A stretch of 64,000 nt of DNA from the NCBI RefSeq assembly GCF_009177065.1, contig NZ_WEZF01000002.1, positions 372,001 through 436,000 of the forward strand. Direction: 5' to 3'. Both the position numbers and the translations under genes were made by a program. Of this stretch, positions 36,541 through 42,334 are shown one piece after another (position 1 is the first letter of the stretch; every line of letters begins with the position of its first letter). The DNA comes from Tautonia marina (GTDB taxonomy: Bacteria; Planctomycetota; Planctomycetia; Isosphaerales; Isosphaeraceae). Below the pieces are notes generated by a model. It ran no database searches. It saw only the letters and a program-made list of their open reading frames with translations, and was not told the DNA's origin.

Positions 36541-37138
36541 GGTTCGTTTCGGGAATCGGTCAGCGGAGAAAGGAGCCACGGATGGAACACAGATGAAACA
36601 CGGATGGGAAGGGAGTGGGAAGGGGGTGACGATCGAACGGGGGGCCATTGGTGCGCGGACGGTGCGCCGGAGAGACGCGGGAGGAAACGAACGGAAGCCG
36701 TTAGATTGAAAAAAGTTCTGATAATCGAGCGCGATTCGTTTCGGGCACTGTCGCATCGGCGGGAAGAGCGGGTTGACAGTTCGCCAGCTCGACACGCCAT
36801 TTTTCGGCGCGGACAAGCCACGCAATCGCAATGACTTGCGTCGATCATGTGCCGAGTTTCGGCACCGAAAACTGTCAACCCGAAAATGGACCGTAACAGC
36901 CCGAATGCGACAGTGCCTTCGTTTCGGGAATCGGCGCGCGGAAGCAGGATCCACGGAGGAAGCACGGAAGAAACACGGATGGGAGGGGAGTGGGAAGGCG
37001 AGAAAGAACCGGCGATGCGCGTGTGGTGCGCCGAGCCGCGCGCGGACGGTGCGCTGGTGAGCAAAGGGGGAGGATTGCGGCAAGTGGATTAAGGAAAAGG
37101 AATTCAGGCGATTCGCCGAGGTTCGTTTCGGGAATCGG
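36541..37138. repeat. Tandem ~200-bp repeat units
   Basis: The segment GGTTCGTTTCGGGAATCGG occurs at 36541-36559 and 37120-37138, and TTCGTTTCGGGAATCGG at 36918-36934. Within the units, ACACGGATGGGA(A/G)GGGAGTGG is at 36598 and again at 36973, each followed by a G/A-rich run and a GTGCGC-rich block. Ignoring the insertion at 36744-36917, the unit spacing is close to 190-205 bp. Two full units and the start of a third can be read. Confidence 0.7.
36744..36917. mobile_element. MITE-like element with perfect 13-bp terminal inverted repeats
   Basis: The ends GGCACTGTCGCAT (36744-36756) and ATGCGACAGTGCC (36905-36917) are perfect inverted repeats. They are flanked directly by TTCGTTTCG on both sides (36735-36743 and 36918-36926), a 9-bp target duplication (8 bp if the outer T is chance). 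A second perfect 13-bp inverted pair, CGGGTTGACAGTT and AACTGTCAACCCG, lies subterminally at 36769-36781 and 36870-36882. A small hairpin GTGCCGA/TCGGCAC lies at 36850-36866. At 174 bp it has no coding capacity. The GGCACTGT ends resemble those of the IS6/IS26 group; that relation is inference. The target was one of the tandem repeat units. Confidence 0.82.
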
Positions 37139-37389
37139 GCGCGGAACGTGGCGAAAGTGCGTGACGAAGACGACCGACGACCTGCGCGGAAGGGGCACAG
37201 AGGGGTAGTGAGGTCGGCAGAGAGGCAGGGCGACACCATGGGGGGCGCTTCCGGCGTGGGGCTCCCTCGGGTCAGTTTCGTGGGATCGAGACGGACGGGG
37301 GGGTCGGGCGAGGTCCTCGACCTTATCATCGGGAAAATTGGCAGGGGTAGTCACCCAATCGGGAATTCGGGGGGACGGGAGTCCCGTAG

Positions 37390-37416
37390 GGTGTGTCGAG
37401 TCCGCGAAGACACACC
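37390..37416. repeat. Palindromic element left of the ParA-HEPN cassette
   Basis: GGTGTGTC (37390-37397) pairs with GACACACC (37409-37416) around an 11-base loop, preceded by CGTAGGGT. A comparable CGTAGGGT-led palindrome occurs on the other side of the cassette (39464-39519). Confidence 0.5.
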
Positions 37417-37563
37417 TCCCAGGGCCAGGGAGCGGGGGAACCGGGCTGATGCTACGGCACGGGTTGGTGAGACGTTTCAGGCGGAGGTCAGTTGCCCGGG
37501 CCACTCGCGGGCCTGTTCCCGAAGCCTACTACCCCTCCGGCACCCGGAGGGCATTCCGGCTGA

Positions 37564-37573
37564 TGCAGACCAC
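37564..37573. repeat. 10-bp direct repeat, left boundary of the low-GC cassette
   Basis: TGCAGACCAC, identical to 39409-39418. It lies just outside the stop of the HEPN gene and at the visible change from high to low GC. It could be a target duplication or attachment core. Confidence 0.45.
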
Positions 37574-37594
37574 ATTCGCTTCAGGTACAGAGAT

Positions 37595-38206
37595 TCAGTC
37601 AGTAGTAGTAACCACTCGATAAATAGCACCAGCGATTTCTTCAATCGCATCAATCGCTTCTTGAACGATCTCTTCATCTATTGGCCAGCGAGCTCCTGGC
37701 GAGCTGGGGTCCATATCGGCCTCATGGGCAATCTTATTCCTGCGATCAACGATGAGTGCTAAACGATTCTTCGCCGACTTAGAGTCTATCTCCAGCAGGT
37801 CGGCGACTTCCTTCCAAAGCTCTTTGCCGCAGAAGAGACGAATCGCGTCGGCCACCTTGTCAGGCTGCTGGAAACTTAACCAGCCATGTTGACGCCTGAT
37901 CTCTTCTTCCAGCCATTGCGTGCTAGACGGGGTAGAGACGACCTGGAGGACATTGTCCATCAGAACGGAGAAACGCCTAAAAGCATCTGTTCTCGGGCGA
38001 GCATTTTGGTAGATCTCGACCATACCGACCCTAGCAATTTCATGGATGAATGCGTCGAACGCGCTAACTGCCGAGACAATCGCTGCTCGCAGGATGTCCG
38101 TTAGATCCAGCGCCGGTGCCGTCGTCGCTTTCAGGGTAACGTAGAGCCCCCTTAGGTCACGAGCCCGGGCCAAATTCGCAACTAGTTGATTATGTGCCGA
38201 CTGCAT
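37595..38206 (-). CDS. HEPN-domain protein (RiboL-PSP-HEPN-like), putative RNase
   Basis: A 203-residue, mostly helical protein. The segment LALIVDRRNKIAHEADMDP holds the HEPN signature R-x4-H as Arg156-NKIA-His161, and the following GARWPIDEEIVQEAIDAIEE matches the RiboL-PSP-HEPN group. An N-terminal helical pair (RAAIVSAVSAFDAFIHEIAR) supplies the rest of the four-helix bundle. HEPN proteins with this motif are typically metal-independent RNases used in toxin-antitoxin, abortive infection and other stress systems. The start ATG lies inside the end of the ParA-like gene (17-base overlap), so the two are translationally linked. Base composition is clearly lower in GC than the surroundings. 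Nuclease activity is inferred. Confidence 0.8.
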   Translation of the reverse strand: MQSAHNQLVANLARARDLRGLYVTLKATTAPALDLTDILRAAIVSAVSAFDAFIHEIARVGMVEIYQNARPRTDAFRRFSVLMDNVLQVVSTPSSTQWLEEEIRRQHGWLSFQQPDKVADAIRLFCGKELWKEVADLLEIDSKSAKNRLALIVDRRNKIAHEADMDPSSPGARWPIDEEIVQEAIDAIEEIAGAIYRVVTTTD

Positions 38207-39338
38207 CGCTAGTCAGCTCGACCACCATCTCACCCAACTTGTTGAAGATCGCTTCGAACATGTTCTTCGATTTAAGAGTCCTTTCCAGGACGACGCCCGT
38301 CAAGCCGATCTGCTGGTCGGTGAGTTGATAAACTGGCACTTGGTGCTCCTGGGACTTGGCGATGAGGCTGTTAAATTCTGATACGCTTGCGAGACAATAG
38401 TCCTTTTCAATACCCTGCTGACGATACTTTTGATCGTCAAGCATCATTTCCTCACGGCGTAGCATAGGCACAAACTTCTTTCGCACGGTCGAATTGATCT
38501 CATCGATCCACTTTTGGAATCCCATGGCGGGTGTACCGCTCGACGGTGCACCAAGCTCTTCCTCGTCGTGGCCAGCTTGGACCCTGATCCGGTATTTCTG
38601 AATGATTGTGCCAAGGAACTTAGGGATCGTCGTCGGAAGCGGATACGTTGCGTCGCGAAAGACGCTCATCGAGCTCGCTTGCCGAGCCCACGCTCTCCAC
38701 CGAGGGAAGACAGTAGTGAGAGAGTCAATGGCCATGACCGAAAAGTAATCAGGGCTGGCAGGCACGATGAAAAAATCACTTGTCATAACCAGATTTTGAT
38801 TAATGGAACTCAGGCTCGGGTTCAGGTCGATTAAAATGAATTCCGCCCGATACCTCTGGCCTGTCTTTTCTAGCAGATAGGAGAGCGACCCAGGTAGATT
38901 CTGAAGTGTTTGAATAGTACCCGACAACTCTTGTGCCATCCCGAGACTCACCTCATACTCCGACAGCCGGATGTGACCGGGGAGTAGGAAGAGGTTGGTA
39001 TTTCCCTCGACAGGAACGCATTCGATTGCCTCGATTTCTTTAGGTCGCGACTCGAACGCGGGCGACAATCCGGCTCGGATGTTGCGCTGAGGCTGATTCT
39101 CATAGAATGACTCGAACTCGTTTTGCCCCTTGTACCCGAGGACCAGCCCTGACAGGTTGCATTGTGGGTCGGCATCTACCATCACTACGCGATGCCCCTT
39201 GGAAGCTAACATCCAACCAAGATTGAAGGTCGTTGTAGTTTTGCTGACGCCGCCCTTGTGATTAAACAATGCAATACGCTTCGCTCGACTGACAGCCTTG
39301 TCAACCGCGGAGGGTTTCGGTCTGGTTCGAGTTGCCAT
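38190..39338 (-). CDS. ParA/MinD-like ATPase paired with the HEPN protein
   Basis: Start ATG 39338 (MATRTRPKPSAVDKAVSRAK); an in-frame TTG lies 15 bases upstream. It carries the deviant Walker A of ParA ATPases, NHKGGVSKTTTTFN (Lys28 and Lys33), the VVMVDADPQCNLSG Walker A' region and a Walker B-like FILIDLNPSLSS, followed by VMTSDFFIVPASPDYFSVMA. At 382 residues it is about 120 longer than chromosomal ParA, with a C-terminal extension of unknown role. No ParB gene or obvious parS cluster is nearby, so chromosome or plasmid segregation is not indicated. A possible -10 (TATACT, 39390-39395 on the minus strand) lies upstream. It overlaps the HEPN start by 17 bases. Confidence 0.85.
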   Translation of the reverse strand: MATRTRPKPSAVDKAVSRAKRIALFNHKGGVSKTTTTFNLGWMLASKGHRVVMVDADPQCNLSGLVLGYKGQNEFESFYENQPQRNIRAGLSPAFESRPKEIEAIECVPVEGNTNLFLLPGHIRLSEYEVSLGMAQELSGTIQTLQNLPGSLSYLLEKTGQRYRAEFILIDLNPSLSSINQNLVMTSDFFIVPASPDYFSVMAIDSLTTVFPRWRAWARQASSMSVFRDATYPLPTTIPKFLGTIIQKYRIRVQAGHDEEELGAPSSGTPAMGFQKWIDEINSTVRKKFVPMLRREEMMLDDQKYRQQGIEKDYCLASVSEFNSLIAKSQEHQVPVYQLTDQQIGLTGVVLERTLKSKNMFEAIFNKLGEMVVELTSDAVGT

Positions 39339-39408
39339 CGACCACCCAGTCAATAGTGAAAGCAGTGAGAGCTACTAATCGATCAATAGAGTATAACGAC
39401 TAGTTCGC

Positions 39409-39418
39409 TGCAGACCAC
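39409..39418. repeat. 10-bp direct repeat, right boundary of the low-GC cassette
   Basis: TGCAGACCAC, identical to 37564-37573. Base composition rises sharply just to the right of it. Confidence 0.45.
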
Positions 39419-39463
39419 CAACCTGCCGGCGGGTGTGGCTGGGGCCATCCTGACCCCCAGCTT

Positions 39464-39519
39464 CGTAGGGTCCGCTGTGTGGACCTCCGTTGGGAACGCC
39501 GAAGCGGAGCTCCACACAG
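39464..39519. repeat. CGTAGGGT-led palindrome right of the cassette
   Basis: After CGTAGGGT the stem CTGTGTGGA (39475-39483) pairs with TCCACACAG (39511-39519), and inside it CTCCG (39485-39489) pairs with CGGAG (39505-39509). An alternative small hairpin GGTCC/GGACC overlaps it. It looks like a dispersed extragenic palindrome of the same kind as at 37385-37416. Confidence 0.5.
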
Positions 39520-39627
39520 TAGAATTTGCGAGGCTGACCGGGGCATTTCGTTCGTGCCCCTGACCGGTCGAGCGGGTACGATCGGCCCATTGACCTTATC
39601 GAAGCCGCGGTTCTCCTGGGGAGGGGT

Positions 39628-41034
39628 ATGATGACTCGGATCTGTATCGCGGGGCTGGTGGCGGTGGTCGGGCTCGTCGCGATGGCCGGGGAGGCAGGGG
39701 CGGGAGAGGAAGGAGGGAGGTATGCGATCGTCGTGAGGAGGGAGGTGGCGGAAGGTCCGTGGGGCAAGGTTGTTGGGGCGCTGGAAGCGAAACACGGCGG
39801 GAAGGTGTTCGCCTACGACGAGTCGCCGGAGGAGGTCCGCGACCGGGTGGGGGCGTATCACCCGAGGTATGTGTGCTTCGTTTGCGAGCCGACCGAGGAT
39901 TTCCCGGAATTTGCCCTGGTGGCGAATGCGTTCTGTCGGAACCTCGACGATGATCCGTATGTGGATGCGATCTGGGGAATCCTGACCGGGTTCGACGAGG
40001 AGCATGCGCTGGAACTAGCATCGGCGGAGCCGGTGGTGATCCGGAATGCGTTTACGAAGACCCTCGGGGCCTGGCTGGACTGGGTGCCGGAGGGGACGTA
40101 TGTGACGGAGTGGACACGCGACCGGGGCGAGCTGGGTGAGAAGACGCCGGGCGAGCCGTTCACGCTCTCCTCCGGAGGGCCGACCAGCGACGCGGAGGAC
40201 GCCCGGCACGTTCATGGGCTGCTGTCGGAGGATGAGTTCGACCTGATCATCGGGTCGGGCCACGGGGGACATCATAACTGGATGCTGATGTATCCCCGGG
40301 GCGAGGGCTACCTGACGGCGCGGGGCGGGCGGTTCACGATGAGCGCGCCCGGCGTGGAACTGCCCCTGGAGGCGTCGAGGCCCAAGGTTTACTGGGCGGT
40401 CGGCAACTGCCTGACCGGCGTGGTGAACTCGGGTCGGAACAGCTTCAACAACTCGTATGCGTTGACCTGGATGAAGAACGGGGCCAGGCAGTACATCGGC
40501 GCGGTCCAGTCGACCTGGTACGAGCTGAACTGGAACATGGCCGACTGGTTCCTGAAGCAAGAGGGGCGGTGGACGTTCGCCGAGTCGTTGTTCTTGCTCA
40601 GGCAGTGGTCGCACTATTTGCTCGATGAGGAGATCGTCTCCGGTCGGGACCGGCAAGGGACGGAGTTCACCGATGGGATCTTCGTCCTGTACGGTGATCC
40701 GGCGCTGGAGGCTCGGGTGGAGCCATCTCGCGAGCCAGCCCTGACCGAAACGCTCGACGTTGACGAGACCGAGGATGGGGATCTCGTGCGGATGACCTAC
40801 CGCGTGACGGTGAACTTCGTGGGAGAAGGGAACAAGCGGACGGCCGAAAAATACGACGGGTGGCGGATTTTCAGCTATTTGCTGCCGGATCAGGTGACCG
40901 ACGTGACGGTGGAGGAGACCGACTTCGCCAGGGTCGTCGTGCCGGGCGAGACGATCATCTGGGACGCGGGCACGGGCCTGAAGGTCGGCGACGAGCGGTT
41001 CGTCAGGTTCACGGCAAGGCGGTTGGACGATTGA
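39628..41034 (+). CDS. Secreted clan-CD-like cysteine peptidase
   Basis: ATG 39628 (or the adjacent ATG 39631) after GGGGAGGGG, with a signal peptide (CIAGLVAVVGLVAMAGEAGA). The 468-residue protein carries the His-Gly and Cys pair expected of caspase/gingipain/legumain-type peptidases: LIIGSGHGGHHN (His212) and YWAVGNCLTG (Cys261), each after a hydrophobic strand. Downstream, RQYIGAVQSTWYELNWNMAD and GIFVLYGDPAL resemble C25-type GDP blocks, and the last 90 residues look like an Ig-like beta domain. It is probably an exported peptidase; specificity is unknown. It lies just outside the ParA-HEPN cassette on the opposite strand. Confidence 0.7.
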   Translation: MMTRICIAGLVAVVGLVAMAGEAGAGEEGGRYAIVVRREVAEGPWGKVVGALEAKHGGKVFAYDESPEEVRDRVGAYHPRYVCFVCEPTEDFPEFALVANAFCRNLDDDPYVDAIWGILTGFDEEHALELASAEPVVIRNAFTKTLGAWLDWVPEGTYVTEWTRDRGELGEKTPGEPFTLSSGGPTSDAEDARHVHGLLSEDEFDLIIGSGHGGHHNWMLMYPRGEGYLTARGGRFTMSAPGVELPLEASRPKVYWAVGNCLTGVVNSGRNSFNNSYALTWMKNGARQYIGAVQSTWYELNWNMADWFLKQEGRWTFAESLFLLRQWSHYLLDEEIVSGRDRQGTEFTDGIFVLYGDPALEARVEPSREPALTETLDVDETEDGDLVRMTYRVTVNFVGEGNKRTAEKYDGWRIFSYLLPDQVTDVTVEETDFARVVVPGETIIWDAGTGLKVGDERFVRFTARRLDD

Positions 41035-41066
41035 GCGGACGACTCGGGCCTCGATCGGATCGTACG

Positions 41067-41105
41067 GCAAGGGCGGCCGAGGTCTTCGACCTCGGCCGCC
41101 CTTGC
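41067..41105 (+). terminator. Very stable terminator-like hairpin
   Basis: A perfect 18-bp stem (41067-41084 with 41088-41105) closed by a 3-base TTC loop lies 33 bp after the peptidase stop. It lacks a T-tract, so it may stabilise the 3' end or act with another factor. Confidence 0.6.
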
Positions 41106-41193
41106 ATCGGCTCACCCAATGGGGCCTTGAGGAGCGAAGCCTCCTCGCGACGACCAGGGAGGATCGGCGAACGAGCCAGATGGTTGGCGATGC

Positions 41194-41286
41194 TCAGGAC
41201 TTTTGGGGCTCCTTGGGAGTGGTCTTGGCCTTCTCTTTCTTGGGTTTCTTGGTTTCCTTCTTCTGGCTGTGATTGCCCTTGGCCAT
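41194..41286 (-). CDS. 30-residue lysine-rich small protein
   Basis: ATG 41286 lies seven bases after GAGGAG on the minus strand. The product starts MAKGNHSQKKETKKPKKEKA and ends TPKEPQKS: 12 of 30 residues are lysine, with no hydrophobic core. The ribosome site, the start and the codon pattern (AAG/AAA alternating at Lys, strong GC third positions) support a real gene. Very similar MAKGN-SQKKE openings are familiar from annotated tiny proteins in several bacterial phyla, which is memory, not a search. It may bind nucleic acid or ribosome, but the function is unknown. Confidence 0.65.
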   Translation of the reverse strand: MAKGNHSQKKETKKPKKEKAKTTPKEPQKS

Positions 41287-41397
41287 GACGACGCTCCTCA
41301 GAACAGATCAAACAAACGGGAGGACGTTGAGAGACGGCTGCGCAATCATATCCCGCGAGGGGAATCGAGGAGGTGAAATTGTGAGGCGATGGGTGAT

Positions 41398-42204
41398 TCA
41401 GAAGCGTGCGAAGCGGTCGGCGAGGGTTTGGAACTGGGGGGCGAGGGGGCGTTCGGGGTCGGGCCAGATGGTGAGAAATCCGGAGTAGTGGATTTCTTCG
41501 AGGGAGCCGAGGTATTCCTCCCAGTCGAGGACGCCGGCGGGGAAGCCGAAGCCTCGGGGGTGGAGGGAGAAGGCGGAGGAGGGGCCGAGGTCGGAGGCGG
41601 AGGAGGCGTCTCGGGCGTAAGCGTGGGCGACGAGAGGGCCGAGGGCTCGGGTGGCCTCGATCGGGTCGTGGCCCATGCGGAGGAGGAAGCCGGGGTCGAG
41701 GCTGGCGGCGAGGCCGGGCTGATTGAGGGTGTCGAGGAAGGCGCGGAGGTCAGCGCCGGATTCGGTGCCGGTTTCGAGGGCCAGGCGGATGCCTCGGTGA
41801 TCGGCGCGGCGGCCGAGTTCGTGCAAGGCGTGGGTGAACAGGGCGCGGCGGGAAGCGTCGGACTCGGGGGGAACGGCCCCGACGCGGGCGAGGACGAGCG
41901 TCGCGCCGAGGTCGAAGGCCAGGGCGAAGGCGGAATCGGCCTTGGCCAGGCGGTCGTCGAGCTGCTCGTCGGTGTCGAACGGGCGTCGGGTGGGGAGGCT
42001 CAGGGCGGTGAGCGAAACCTCAACCGTGCGCAGCGCGTGGCGAAAGTCGCGGCGGCCGGTGTCGGAAAGTCGAGAGGGGTTGAGGTCGCCGGTGGCGTCG
42101 AGGACGATTCCTTTGGCCCCGAGTCGGGCGGCCTGGCGGAGCTGGTCCTTGACGGTCTGGTCGGGGTCGGGGAGCAGGCGAATGCCGAGCGGAGAGCGGA
42201 TCAT
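41398..42204 (-). CDS. Sugar phosphate isomerase/epimerase-like TIM barrel
   Basis: ATG 42204 (MIRSPLGIRLLPDPDQTV). The 268-residue cytoplasmic protein follows the AP-endonuclease-2 barrel: ARLGAKGIVLDATGDLNP, LALETGTESGADLRAFLDTL, LAASLDPGFLLRMGHDPIEA, LVAHAYARDASS and the closing GVLDWEEYLGSLEEIHYSGF. Candidate metal ligands are the Glu in LETG, the Asp in LDPG, the His in VAHAYARD and a late acidic residue. Substrate unknown. It is divergent from pabB, with a recognisable promoter between them. Confidence 0.78.
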   Translation of the reverse strand: MIRSPLGIRLLPDPDQTVKDQLRQAARLGAKGIVLDATGDLNPSRLSDTGRRDFRHALRTVEVSLTALSLPTRRPFDTDEQLDDRLAKADSAFALAFDLGATLVLARVGAVPPESDASRRALFTHALHELGRRADHRGIRLALETGTESGADLRAFLDTLNQPGLAASLDPGFLLRMGHDPIEATRALGPLVAHAYARDASSASDLGPSSAFSLHPRGFGFPAGVLDWEEYLGSLEEIHYSGFLTIWPDPERPLAPQFQTLADRFARF

Positions 42205-42262
42205 GGGGTCGTGTCTCGAATCGAGCGGAATTGGCGCGGGGGTCGGCTCTTGGTCTGATGGG

Positions 42263-42291
42263 ATTGTATCGTGGCGGCGGTCGTTTTCGAA
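42263..42291 (-). promoter_or_regulatory. Sigma70-like promoter of the isomerase gene
   Basis: Reading the minus strand: TTCGAA (-35, 42291-42286), a 17-base spacer, and TACAAT (-10, 42268-42263), about 60 bases before the ATG at 42204. The -10 is good and the -35 weak. Confidence 0.45.
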
Positions 42292-42334
42292 CCGATCGCG
42301 TCGCGATGTGTTTCCAAGTTCGCCCGAAGTTGAC

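Larger units (their letters stand above)
36340..37594. other. Gene-free 1.25-kb repeat region
   Basis: No credible gene. The minus-strand frame that enters from the GH38-like gene stays open to 37329 but only translates repeat units. The stretch contains tandem units of about 200 bp, a MITE-like insertion (36744-36917), and, toward the right, a set of small palindromes (37390-37416; CCCTCCGG/CCGGAGGG near 37533-37552) next to the ParA-HEPN cassette. Confidence 0.7.
39354..39627. other. Intergenic stretch right of the ParA-HEPN cassette
   Basis: About 270 bp with no gene. The first 60 bp are AT-rich and probably hold the promoter of the ParA-like gene; then come the 10-bp direct repeat, the palindrome at 39464-39519 and a GACCGG-type palindrome near 39537-39575. 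Confidence 0.5.

Noticed and set aside
34732-36834. 700-codon plus-strand frame inside the GH38-like gene
   Set aside because: Antisense shadow of a high-GC gene; Gly/Arg-rich with no domain or start signal.
36744-36917. Structured non-coding RNA
   Set aside because: The nested inverted repeats could fold as RNA, but exact terminal repeats plus an exact flanking duplication are better explained by transposition.
38190-39338. Chromosome or plasmid partition locus
   Set aside because: The ParA-like gene has no ParB partner and no cluster of parS-like palindromes nearby; its only partner is the HEPN gene.
41067-41105. Small-RNA gene in the 18-bp hairpin
   Set aside because: Position just after a stop codon fits a terminator or 3'-end stabiliser better; no promoter seen.
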